Shown: one piece after another, positions 36,919 to 45,145 of the stretch
Layout: each line of letters begins with the position of its first letter
Position numbering within the stretch: the stretch's first letter is position 1
Source: Natrialba taiwanensis DSM 12281
Lineage (GTDB): Archaea > Halobacteriota > Halobacteria > Halobacteriales > Natrialbaceae
Assembly (NCBI RefSeq): GCF_000337595.1
Contig: NZ_AOIL01000052.1
Location: forward strand, 146,034 to 210,033
Length of the DNA: 64,000 nucleotides
Direction of reading: 5' to 3'
Notes under the pieces: generated by a model
The model's database searches: none
Told to the model about the DNA's origin: nothing
Seen by the model: the letters and a program-made list of their open reading frames with translations, nothing else
Position numbers and translations under genes: made by a program

Positions 36919-38322
36919 CTACTGCTGTGCGGCGGATAAATGCGTGGCGAGATCCGCGAAGGCGTCGACGTGGGCGTCGATGTCGTCCGCCGTGTGCTGG
37001 ACGCTGATGGTCCACTGCTGTGAGGCGTCGTGCGGGTGCGGGATGACGCCGCGATTGAGCATGCCGAACCAGTAGGCCTCGTGGAACTCCTCGTCGACGT
37101 GCTCCCAGTCACGGAACGTCCGAATCCGCTCGTCGGTGAAGTACACCATGCCCTGCGAGCCCGCGGTCACGACGTGGCCCTCGAGACCAGCATCGTCGAT
37201 GACGTCGCGATAGCCCGCGGCGAGTCGGTCGGCGAGTTCGGTCACGTGATCGTAGGCGTCGTCGGTCAGGATCTCCCGCAGCGTGACCCCGACCGCCCGG
37301 AGCGAGAGCGGGTTGCCGTTGTACGTACCGTAATGGGCGGCACCGGTGGCGACGCCCTCGTCCAGATCCGCCGCGATCTGGGACATGAACTCGCGCCGGC
37401 CGCCGAAGGCACCGACCGGGTAGCCGCCACCGATCGCCTTGGCGAGCGCGACCAGATCCGGCTGGACGCCGTAGTACTCGGCCCCACCGCCGGGCGCGAG
37501 TTTGACGCCGGTTTTGACCTCGTCGAAGATCAACACCGCGTCGAACTCGTTGGCGAGTTCACGCAGCTGTTGGAGGAAACCATCTTCCGGTTCGACGACG
37601 CCGAGATTGAAACAGGCCGGTTCGACGAGGATGCCGGCGACCTCGCCCTCGTGTGCGCGAAGCAGTCGTTCGACGCTGTCGGCGTCGTTGTACTGCCCGA
37701 GCAGGATGTTCTCCGGCACCGATTCGGGGATTCCCTGCGATTCTTTGACCGGCGTCGGATCGGCCGCCGGCCCGGCGCGGTCGACCGGCGGCATCTTGCT
37801 CACGAGCGCCGGATCGTGCGCGCCGTGGTAGGCTCCTTCCATCCGGATGATCTTCTCGCGGCCGGTCGCCGCCCGCGCCAGCCGCATCGCGTGCATCACC
37901 GACTCGGTGCCGCTGTTCGTAAACCGCACCTGGTCGATCGCCTCCCAGCGGTCGATCAGCGGCTGCGCCGCGAACTCGAGGAGGGAGCTCGGTCGCGTGT
38001 AGAGCGTTCCGTCGTCGATTTGCTCTTTCACGGCCGCAGAGAGCGTCGGGTGTGTGTGCCCGACGAGCTGGGTGCCGTTGTTCAGCGCGAAATCGAGGTA
38101 TTCGTTGCCGTCGACGTCGATGATGGACGTTCCTTCTGCCCGCTGTGCGTGGACGGGATAGGGATCGTACGCCCGGAACGTGCTACAGACGCCTGCCGGA
38201 ACGAGGTCCTGCAGTTCGTCGGCCATCGCTTCCGAGTTCGATGTCCGTTTCTGGTACTGATCGTACGCCTGTGCGAGCAATTCGTCCGTTGACGTGACGT
38301 GTGGCGAGTGGGTATCAGTCAT
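36919..38322 (-). CDS. Class III aminotransferase (glutamate-1-semialdehyde-like)
   Basis: 467 residues. Class III motifs: GTQLVGHTHPTL, TNSGTESVMHAMRLARAAT, MEGAYHGAHD, VLIFDEVKTGVKLAPGG and the PLP lysine in LVALAKAIGGGYPVGAFGG. It resembles GSA aminomutase by fold, but stands in an ABC/HDAC/NrpR cluster rather than a heme operon, so I infer an amine or polyamine aminotransferase, perhaps acting on an imported diamine. It is the first gene of a two-gene operon with the regulator; its promoter is shared with the HDAC-like gene. Confidence 0.85.
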   Translation of the reverse strand: MTDTHSPHVTSTDELLAQAYDQYQKRTSNSEAMADELQDLVPAGVCSTFRAYDPYPVHAQRAEGTSIIDVDGNEYLDFALNNGTQLVGHTHPTLSAAVKEQIDDGTLYTRPSSLLEFAAQPLIDRWEAIDQVRFTNSGTESVMHAMRLARAATGREKIIRMEGAYHGAHDPALVSKMPPVDRAGPAADPTPVKESQGIPESVPENILLGQYNDADSVERLLRAHEGEVAGILVEPACFNLGVVEPEDGFLQQLRELANEFDAVLIFDEVKTGVKLAPGGGAEYYGVQPDLVALAKAIGGGYPVGAFGGRREFMSQIAADLDEGVATGAAHYGTYNGNPLSLRAVGVTLREILTDDAYDHVTELADRLAAGYRDVIDDAGLEGHVVTAGSQGMVYFTDERIRTFRDWEHVDEEFHEAYWFGMLNRGVIPHPHDASQQWTISVQHTADDIDAHVDAFADLATHLSAAQQ

Positions 38323-38328
38323 CGAATC

Positions 38329-38346
38329 CCGGAAGTATCCTTCCGG
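38329..38346. promoter_or_regulatory. Perfect CCGGAA-N6-TTCCGG palindrome, NrpR-type operator
   Basis: CCGGAAGTATCCTTCCGG lies 7 bases upstream of the aminotransferase ATG (38322) and between the two divergent genes. It includes GGAA-N6-TTCC, the published operator of NrpR in Methanococcus maripaludis. Its position would block the aminotransferase-nrpR transcript at its start, consistent with autorepression. Confidence 0.6.
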
Positions 38347-38434
38347 TTCTAGGGTATCTTGTAACGGCCAGCAATAGGTCTTTCTATCAAATAGTATTTA
38401 TTTGTGGGGCGACGGATCGATTCGGCCTTCCGCA

Positions 38435-39586
38435 ATGCACACATACACCACGGTTGAGATTCCTGGGGTCTCTATGGTCTCTGGAACCGCCTTCTGGCAC
38501 GACAGTTTCCTCGCGCACGAACCGCCCGCCGGCGAGGGGGAAGCCGAGTGGAGCGGCCGTCTCGCAGTGAAACAACCCCACCCGGACCGGCCCGAGCGCG
38601 TACAGAACGTCAGGCACATCCTCCGCCACGAGTTCAGCGACGAGATCGAGTGGAAATCGGCACCGAGCGCGACGGACGATCAACTCCATCGCGTCCATGA
38701 GCCGGCTCACGTCGATTCGATTGAGGCGTTCTGTGCCGCCGGCGGCGGACGCATCACCGGTGGAACGGGAGGCAACGAAGCGACCGCCCGGGCGGCCCGC
38801 CACGCCGCGGGTGCAGCAGCGGCCGCCGCCGAGCACGCCCTCGAACACGGGCTGGAAAACGTGCCCTACGCCTGCGTTCGGCCGAGCGGCCACCACGCCC
38901 AGCCGGCGCAGGTGGACGGGTTCTGCTTCTTCAACAACGCCGCCGTCGCGGTCGAACAGGCGCTCGCCGACGCGACCGTCGACCGGGTCGCCGTGCTCGA
39001 CTGGGACGTTCACCACGGCAACGGCACGCAGGAAATCTTCTACGACCGCGCGGACGTCCTGACGATCAGCGTTCACAACGATCACTACTCCTGGAATCCC
39101 GATGCGCACCCCCAGCGCGGCACCGTGGACGAACACGGCGTCGGCCCGGGTGAAGGCTACAACCTGAACGTCCCGCTGCCGCCCGGAACCGGCGACGAGG
39201 GATACCGGACGACGATGGATCGGCTCGTCACCCCCGTCTTCGAACAGTACGACCCCGACCTGTTCGTCGTCAGCGCGGGCGGCGACCCCGGCGTCGTCGA
39301 TCCACTCGGGCGAAACGTCGTGACGAAAGCCGGCTTCGAATCGCTCGGCAGGCGCGCTCGCGAACTCGCGGCGCGCACCGCTGACGGCCGACTCGTCATC
39401 CTGCAGGAAGGGGGCTACCACCCGAGCCACCTCGGGTACGCCATGCTCGGCACGCTCGAGGGTGCGCTCGACCTCGAGTCAGCAGTCGCCGATCCGTTCC
39501 CGTGGCTCGACGAAGATTTCGACTCCGCGGCCGATAGACTCTCCGAAATCGTCGACTACTACGCCGACTGGTGGGACCTCGAGTGA
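38435..39586 (+). CDS. HDAC-family deacetylase (acetylpolyamine amidohydrolase-like)
   Basis: 383 residues. The zinc and catalytic blocks of the arginase-fold HDAC family are present: RPSGHHAQPAQVDGFCFFNN, VLDWDVHHGNGTQEI, VSAGGDPGVVDPLGR (the second metal Asp) and LQEGGYHPSHLG. The family covers histone/acetoin/acetylpolyamine deacetylases; neighbours favour an acetylated amine. The ATG at 38435 is chosen from the TATTTA at 38395-38400; the Met at 38474 is an alternative. Divergent from the aminotransferase. Confidence 0.88.
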   Translation: MHTYTTVEIPGVSMVSGTAFWHDSFLAHEPPAGEGEAEWSGRLAVKQPHPDRPERVQNVRHILRHEFSDEIEWKSAPSATDDQLHRVHEPAHVDSIEAFCAAGGGRITGGTGGNEATARAARHAAGAAAAAAEHALEHGLENVPYACVRPSGHHAQPAQVDGFCFFNNAAVAVEQALADATVDRVAVLDWDVHHGNGTQEIFYDRADVLTISVHNDHYSWNPDAHPQRGTVDEHGVGPGEGYNLNVPLPPGTGDEGYRTTMDRLVTPVFEQYDPDLFVVSAGGDPGVVDPLGRNVVTKAGFESLGRRARELAARTADGRLVILQEGGYHPSHLGYAMLGTLEGALDLESAVADPFPWLDEDFDSAADRLSEIVDYYADWWDLE

Positions 39587-39953
39587 GCGACAGCGACTCA
39601 ACGGAGACTAAAACTGATTTTTCACCTTGCGCTGACTATAATGTGTTTGCCACCGTTGGTCAAAATGCGCCTCGATCACCGGCCCACCGTGGTGGGACTC
39701 GGCCGGTGAACTCGAGGGCTGTCAGGTAGCATCCCCCCACATCCCCCCATCCCCCCCATCCCCCCATCCACCATCGCCATGCCCTGATCACCCCCACTCC
39801 CCAATCCGATCACCCCCCGATCATCCTCTCCCCTCCCGCTCGCCGCCCACCCACCGCAGCCGTCTCCGCTGTTCGCCACCCGCTGGCGTCCTCGTCTCTC
39901 CTCCACCGTTCGCCGCTTCGACTGCCCGCTCCTGCGGCAGTCGACTCATGTCT
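39587..39953. other. C-rich intergenic region between convergent genes
   Basis: 367 bases. It is unusually C-rich on the plus strand, with several CCCCC runs (39730-39850). No gene or RNA is supported. The strongest part is the four-run tract at 39733-39765. Confidence 0.55.
39733..39765 (-). repeat. Four-run C/G tract, candidate G-quadruplex on the minus strand
   Basis: On the plus strand the runs are C6, C6, C7 and C6 with ACAT, AT and AT spacers. The minus strand is therefore G6-N2-G7-N2-G6-N4-G6, a textbook four-run pattern. It would appear as RNA in the metallophosphoesterase transcript past its stop, so it may mark or stabilise a 3' end. Confidence 0.55.
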
Positions 39954-40526
39954 TCAGACGACGAACGACTCGACGAGTTCACCGGTCGGCTCGCGGATTT
40001 CGCCGGTGAGTTCGCTGGTATCGTCGCCGCCGTCGGTTCTGGTTTCGAGAACGGCGTACCCCGGCCGATTCCCGCGCGGCTGGGCGTAGCTACCGGGATT
40101 CAACAGGAGACAATCGTCCGTCCGAACGACCGTCGGGCAGTGGGTGTGTCCCGAGACGACGACGTCGGCGTCCCGCGAGCGGCCGAACATCGCCAGTCCC
40201 GTCTCGCCGCCGTCGCGGCGGTGCGTAACCGCGAAGCGAACGCCACCCGCCTCGACGACGCGGGCCGTCGGCAACCGGTCGCGAACCGCCGCGCTGTCCG
40301 CGTTGCCGTGGACTGCAAACAGGACCGCACACTCATCCTGCAACGCATCGAGCGCCGCTGAACTCGTGAAATCGCCCGCGTGAATAACGACATCCGCGTT
40401 TCGGACCGCACGCAGCACGTCGCCGTCGAGTTCGTGTCCGTCGGCGCTGTGGGTGTCAGAGAGGACGGTAATCGTCGTCGCCGATGAGTCGGAGTCGAAG
40501 TCGGTGTTGGTGTCTGAGTCGGTCAT
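39954..40526 (-). CDS. Metallophosphoesterase (YfcE/MJ0936-like)
   Basis: 190 residues from the ATG at 40526 (MTDSDTNTD). Calcineurin-like motifs: TITVLSDTHS, VVIHAGDFTS, VHGNADS, and GHTHCPTVV. The N-terminal about 20 residues are Ser/Asp-rich. A longer reading from 40694 overlaps the CDF promoter and is rejected. It is a small single-domain phosphodiesterase whose substrate is unknown. Confidence 0.9.
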   Translation of the reverse strand: MTDSDTNTDFDSDSSATTITVLSDTHSADGHELDGDVLRAVRNADVVIHAGDFTSSAALDALQDECAVLFAVHGNADSAAVRDRLPTARVVEAGGVRFAVTHRRDGGETGLAMFGRSRDADVVVSGHTHCPTVVRTDDCLLLNPGSYAQPRGNRPGYAVLETRTDGGDDTSELTGEIREPTGELVESFVV

Positions 40527-40693
40527 GGCTTCGTCTACGACCGCCGTCCGTGGCATGGGTTTCGGTGTGGTGATGGTGGTAGTGTTGTTACTGCCGGTGT
40601 CGTCGGTCCCGCATCGAGGATGGGCACTCAGCAGCCGCGACCCTGCCCGCGTCCGGCATACTTCTTTAGGAACCTGTCTCGATAGTGAACCCA

Positions 40694-41656
40694 ATGGCCA
40701 CCAGTACCGCCGTCGTCATCGCTGCGCTGTTTGCAAACGCTGCGATCGCAGTTCTCAAATTCGGCGGCTTCGTGCTCACCGGCAGCCCTGCGATGCTTTC
40801 GGAGACCTATCACTCGATCTCGGATACGGGCAATCAGGTCTTCCTGCTGATCGGCATCCGCTACGGCGCACAGGAGCCCACGCGAAGTCACCCGTTCGGC
40901 CACGGCAAGGCCCAGTTCTTCTACAGCTTCCTCGTGAGCGTCATGCTGTTTGGCATCGCCGGCTGGGAGAGCGCGACACACGGCTACAGCGCACTGCAAG
41001 CCGGCGAAGTCCACCGGGCGAACGAGCCGGTGACGCTGCTCGGCGCGACGTTCGATCCGATCTACGTCAACTACGCGGTGTTGCTCGGAGCCATCGCCTT
41101 CGAATCCTACGCGTTCTGGAAGGCCTACCAGGGAATTACCGCCCAGATGGACGAGTACGGCTGGGAGTCGTTCCGCGAGGCGTTCCGAAAGACCAGCGAC
41201 GTGACGACGCTGACCGCACTCACCGAGGACGCCATCGCGCTCGCCGGTGCCGGCATCGCCCTCCTCGGCGTCTACCTCTCTCGAACGTACGAGAACCCGA
41301 TCTACGACGCCGGCGCTGCGCTCGTTATCGGCATCCTGCTCATGGGATTCGCCATCGCCCTGGCCTGGCAGAACAAGCGCCTCCTCCTCGGCGAGAGCTT
41401 ACCCGCCCCCGCCGAAAACGAACTCCGCGCCATCGTCGCCGACTGGGACGGCGTCACCGAACTCGTCGACTTTCGCACCGTCTACTTCGGCGCAGAGGAA
41501 TTACTCGTCACCGCAGATGTCGCGTTCGAATCCGAACTCGATGCGGCGACGATCGACGAGCGGATCACCGCTATCGAACGGGCGCTGAAAGAGCACGACG
41601 ACCAGATCCAGCGCGTCTACATCGAACCCGAAACGTCGCAGTCCGATCGCCTCTGA
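40694..41656 (+). CDS. Cation diffusion facilitator (zinc/manganese/iron efflux)
   Basis: 320 residues, starting MATSTAVVIAALFANAAI; a GTG nine bases earlier is possible. CDF fold with MLSETYHSISDTGNQVF (TM2, His/Asp metal-binding) and TEDAIALAGAGIALLGV (TM5, Asp), and a C-terminal cytoplasmic domain. GHGKAQFFYSFLVSVMLF marks TM3. It exports divalent metal in exchange for protons; the metal is not deducible. Confidence 0.88.
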   Translation: MATSTAVVIAALFANAAIAVLKFGGFVLTGSPAMLSETYHSISDTGNQVFLLIGIRYGAQEPTRSHPFGHGKAQFFYSFLVSVMLFGIAGWESATHGYSALQAGEVHRANEPVTLLGATFDPIYVNYAVLLGAIAFESYAFWKAYQGITAQMDEYGWESFREAFRKTSDVTTLTALTEDAIALAGAGIALLGVYLSRTYENPIYDAGAALVIGILLMGFAIALAWQNKRLLLGESLPAPAENELRAIVADWDGVTELVDFRTVYFGAEELLVTADVAFESELDAATIDERITAIERALKEHDDQIQRVYIEPETSQSDRL

Positions 41657-41724
41657 GCGCATCGCGACCGCAGGTACTCATCCGAGACGAACCCTTTTAT
41701 CGGAGCGGGAACCAATCACCTATC

Positions 41725-43947
41725 GTGTCCGAGACAGCCGGGTACATGCGCTTTTTCCCGTACGATCAGCCGTACGAGAATCAGCGCGAGGCGATGGACC
41801 GCATCCACAACGCGCTCACACGCGGGCAAAACGTACTCTTCGAGGGAGCCTGCGGGACCGGCAAAACCCTCTCTTCGCTGGTCCCCGCTCTCGAAGTCGC
41901 CCGCGAACAGGACAAGACCGTCGTCATCACGACGAACGTCCACCAGCAGATGCGCCAGTTCGTCGCGGAAGCCCGCGCGATCACCCGCGAGGAGTCGATC
42001 CGCGCCGTCGTCTTCAAGGGCAAAGGCTCGATGTGTCACATCGACGTCGGCTACGAGGAGTGCCAAACGCTCCGGGACAACACCCGCGCCGTCGTCGACG
42101 CCGAACAGGACAAACAGCAACTCGAACGCCGCCAGCGCGAACTCCTCGAAGAGAGCCAGGACGGCGACGGCGGCGCGGCCGACGCCCGCAGCGCCGTCAT
42201 GGACGAACTCGAGTCCATCGAGGACCGCCTCGACGACCTCGAAGACCAGAACGTCTGTGAGTACTACCGGAACAACCTGACCGAAGACACCGAGGAATTC
42301 TTCGGCTGGCTCTTCGAGGACGTTCGCACCCCGGACGAAATTTACGACTACGCAGAGCAACGCCAGCTTTGCGGCTACGAACTCCTGAAGGAGGGCATCG
42401 AGGGCGTCGACCTCGTCGTCTGCAACTACCACCACCTGCTCGACGCCACGATCCGCGAGCAGTTCTTCCGCTGGCTCGGCCGCGACCCCGATGACGTGAT
42501 CGCCGTCTTCGACGAGGCCCACAACGTCGAGGATGCCGCCCGCGAGCACGCCACCCGGACCTGCTCCGAACGCACGTTCGAGTCCGCGCTGGATGAACTC
42601 GCGGAGACGGACGATCCGCGCGCAGAGGACGCCGTGAACGCGCTCTCTGCCTTCCACCGGGCGCTCGTCGAAACCTACGAGGACTCCTTCGGCTTCGGCG
42701 AGAGCGCGGTGCAACGCGCCGCGGATAACGCGAGCGGCCGCGGGCCGCGAGCGCGCGAACGGATCGGCGAGAACTGGGAGGACGTCCCGATCGCCAACGA
42801 GGGCCGACGCGACGACCTCACACTCGAGTTCTTGCAGCGCTACTCGGGGCGGGGGATCGAGGCGGACCTCGAGGCGGCGATGAAACTCGGCCAGGAGTTA
42901 GACGAGGAGTACGAGGAGGCTTACCGCGAGGGCGAGACGGCGACGCGGACGGAGTGTCAGACGCTCCAGGCGGCGGCGTTCGTCAGCGCGTGGATGAACG
43001 AAGGGGCAAAGGAAGGGCTCTATCCGGTCGTCTCCGTCACCCGCGACGCGGGGACCGACGAGATTTACGGCCGCGCGGAGCTGTACTCCTGTCTGCCTCG
43101 ACAGGTCACCGGCCAGTTGTTCGAGGAGGTGTCCGCAACCGTGCTGATGAGTGCAACGCTGCAGCCGTTCGACGTGACCGAGGACGTGCTGGGGCTGGAG
43201 AAGCCGGTGACGATGGCCTACGGACTGCAGTTTCCCGCGGACAACCGCCGGACCTACGCCGTCGAGACGCCGCCGCTTTTCTCTTCGGACCGGGACGACC
43301 CGGCGGTCCAGACGGATGTCACGGAGACGATCCACGACGCCGTTCGCATGACGCCCGGGAACACGCTCGCCTTTTTCCCGAACTACGGGGAAGCGAGTCG
43401 GTACGCCGAACGACTCGAAAACCGGTCAGAGAGGACTGTCTACCTCGATGAACCGGGCGTCGCGGTCGAGGACCTTCGACAAGAGTTCATCGCGGACGAC
43501 GACGCCGTCCTCTGTACCTCGCTGTGGGGGACGCTCGCGGAGGGGGTGAGCTTCGACGGCGAGGACGCCCGAACCGTGCTCGTCGTCGGGGTTCCGTACC
43601 CGCACCTCGACGACCGGGCCGAGGCGGTCCAGGAGGCCTACGACGCGGCCTTCGAGGGCACCGAGACCGGCTGGCGCTACGCGGTCGAGATTCCGACCGT
43701 CCGCAAGACCAGACAGGCGCTCGGCCGGGTCATCCGCTCGCCCGAAGACATCGGCGTCCGCGCGCTCCTCGACCGGCGTTACTCGAAGCAGGCGAAGTCT
43801 GATCTCGGCAAGTACAGCGTCAACAGTACCTTTCCGCACGAACAACGACAGGAGCTACTCGATATCGGCTCGGACAAACTCAAGTTCGCGATGCGAAACT
43901 TCTACGGCGACCACGACTGCTACGGTGGCGACCCACCGGCACCCTGA
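41725..43947 (+). CDS. XPD/Rad3-type FeS superfamily 2 DNA helicase
   Basis: 740 residues from the GTG at 41725 (SETAGYMRFFPYDQPYENQ). Helicase motifs: EGACGTGKTLSSLVP (Walker A) and AVFDEAHNVED (DEAH box). Cysteines at SMCHIDVGYEEC, NVCEYY and QLCGYEL are spaced as the 4Fe-4S cluster of XPD. Later blocks are LMSATLQPFDVTEDVLGL, LAFFPNYGEASRYAE and QALGRVIRSPEDIGV. It unwinds DNA 5'-3' in repair. The TATA box TTTTAT at 41695-41700 is 27 bases before the start. Confidence 0.93.
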   Translation: MSETAGYMRFFPYDQPYENQREAMDRIHNALTRGQNVLFEGACGTGKTLSSLVPALEVAREQDKTVVITTNVHQQMRQFVAEARAITREESIRAVVFKGKGSMCHIDVGYEECQTLRDNTRAVVDAEQDKQQLERRQRELLEESQDGDGGAADARSAVMDELESIEDRLDDLEDQNVCEYYRNNLTEDTEEFFGWLFEDVRTPDEIYDYAEQRQLCGYELLKEGIEGVDLVVCNYHHLLDATIREQFFRWLGRDPDDVIAVFDEAHNVEDAAREHATRTCSERTFESALDELAETDDPRAEDAVNALSAFHRALVETYEDSFGFGESAVQRAADNASGRGPRARERIGENWEDVPIANEGRRDDLTLEFLQRYSGRGIEADLEAAMKLGQELDEEYEEAYREGETATRTECQTLQAAAFVSAWMNEGAKEGLYPVVSVTRDAGTDEIYGRAELYSCLPRQVTGQLFEEVSATVLMSATLQPFDVTEDVLGLEKPVTMAYGLQFPADNRRTYAVETPPLFSSDRDDPAVQTDVTETIHDAVRMTPGNTLAFFPNYGEASRYAERLENRSERTVYLDEPGVAVEDLRQEFIADDDAVLCTSLWGTLAEGVSFDGEDARTVLVVGVPYPHLDDRAEAVQEAYDAAFEGTETGWRYAVEIPTVRKTRQALGRVIRSPEDIGVRALLDRRYSKQAKSDLGKYSVNSTFPHEQRQELLDIGSDKLKFAMRNFYGDHDCYGGDPPAP

Positions 43948-43979
43948 TTCGGCACGGGCGCTTTCGACGCCCGCCCTGC

Positions 43980-44348
43980 TCACTCGATCGTCACGTGCCC
44001 GACGCCGCCGATCAGCATCACGACGTGCGTTCCGCCGTCCTCGACCGACACCTCGAACGTCTCCTCGTCCGCCGTGATCGTCCGGGTGTCGACGATGCCG
44101 TTTTCTTCGTGATCCAGTCGAAATCCGATCCCCTCGCGTTCGAGATCCGAGCTCCCGTTCTCGCCGTCACCGAGCGGAAATATCTCTTCGACCTCCACCG
44201 TGATTTCCAGTTCCGATCCCGCGTCGGCACTGAACTCGACGACTTCGTCCTCGCCGATCGTCGTATCGACGCCACCGCCGGCGAGGAGTCCAGTACAGCC
44301 TGCAAACGGCACCGTTGCAGCGAGTGCCATGACAGAACGTCGGTTCAT
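43980..44348 (-). CDS. Small lipoprotein
   Basis: 122 residues starting MNRRSVMALAATVPFAGCTGL. A short signal with lipobox FAGC; weak Tat pair at RR. The mature domain is small, acidic and beta-rich (ELEITVEVEEIFPLGDG). No known domain recognised. It converges with the helicase gene. The longer open frame to 44630 is in a different region and is not used. Confidence 0.7.
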   Translation of the reverse strand: MNRRSVMALAATVPFAGCTGLLAGGGVDTTIGEDEVVEFSADAGSELEITVEVEEIFPLGDGENGSSDLEREGIGFRLDHEENGIVDTRTITADEETFEVSVEDGGTHVVMLIGGVGHVTIE

Positions 44349-44415
44349 AGAACAGAGACACGATAGTAGCCACGAATAGTTTCTGGCCGAACTGCTGTGT
44401 CTTGTGCGTCTTCCG

Positions 44416-44757
44416 TTACTGCGGCTGGAGGCTTGATTCGGACGTAGCCGACTCCCAGGCCTCGTAGCCGCCGTCCATACTCGCAACGGACTCTGCGTCG
44501 CCGTACTCGTCGATGAGTCGAGCGGCCTGGATCGAGGTCTTTCCGATGTAGCAGTAGACGATGACCTCGTCGGCCCAGTCGCGGTCGACGACCGTCTCCT
44601 CGAGTTCGTCGATCGTGACGTGTTCGGCACCGGGGAGATGGCCGTCGTCGTAGGCCGTGTCCTCGCGGACGTCGATCAGGTCGAGTTCATCGTCATCGTC
44701 ATCGCCATCGTCGCCGATGCGGTCGCGGACCGTTTCGGGGGAGAGTTCGTCGATCAT
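44416..44757 (-). CDS. Rhodanese-domain sulfurtransferase
   Basis: 113 residues, a single rhodanese domain. The loop VIVYCYIGKTSIQAARL carries the active Cys, and ELDLIDVREDTAYDDGHLPGA is the usual N-terminal part. It accepts and passes sulfur as a persulfide. The TusA-like and YeeE-like genes lie upstream on the same strand, so all three form a sulfur-uptake and relay operon. Confidence 0.9.
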   Translation of the reverse strand: MIDELSPETVRDRIGDDGDDDDDELDLIDVREDTAYDDGHLPGAEHVTIDELEETVVDRDWADEVIVYCYIGKTSIQAARLIDEYGDAESVASMDGGYEAWESATSESSLQPQ

Positions 44758-44775
44758 TGTCGTGTACAGGGTGGA

Positions 44776-45069
44776 TTACCGTTTCCGGAGGTAGATCCGA
44801 TAGGTTGCGTCGCCGCTTCGCCACACCTTCGCGTCGGCGTCGTCGCCGACGGCTCGGGGGACGTTTTCGGTGCAGGGGACGTGGTCCGTCTCCTGGACGA
44901 GGAGGTCGCCCGACTCGAGCTGCTGGAGGCCCTTCTTGGCCTCGACTTGCGGGTACGGACAGACCTCGCCCATCATGTCCTGGACGAGGTCGGCCTCCTC
45001 GAAGAGTTCGGTTGCGTCGTCGTCGCTCAGTTCGTCCGGGGTGTTCGTTACGTCGTCGATGGATGGCAT
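44776..45069 (-). CDS. TusA-family sulfur carrier
   Basis: 97 residues. The signature CPxP appears as GEVCPYPQVEAKKGLQQLE, with a second Cys in DHVPCTENVPR. TusA proteins carry sulfane sulfur between a donor and enzymes for tRNA thiolation or other uses. The N-terminal 30 residues are acidic. Located between YeeE and rhodanese genes, spacing 18 bases to the rhodanese gene. Confidence 0.9.
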   Translation of the reverse strand: MPSIDDVTNTPDELSDDDATELFEEADLVQDMMGEVCPYPQVEAKKGLQQLESGDLLVQETDHVPCTENVPRAVGDDADAKVWRSGDATYRIYLRKR

Positions 45070-45145
45070 GTGTCTGTGCGTGTTGATTCGGGGTCAGTAG
45101 TGGTTGGCGATCGATTCGGTCAGGTATCGGACCGGAGGTGGCGCA

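Noticed and set aside
36919..38322. Reading the class III aminotransferase as hemL
   Set aside because: It is in an ABC/HDAC/NrpR cluster and far from hemB; family resemblance alone does not prove the heme role.
40453..41724. In-frame extension of the helicase upstream to 40453
   Set aside because: It runs through the CDF gene in another frame; the GTG at 41725 has a TATA box 27 bases before it and gives the expected helicase N-terminus.
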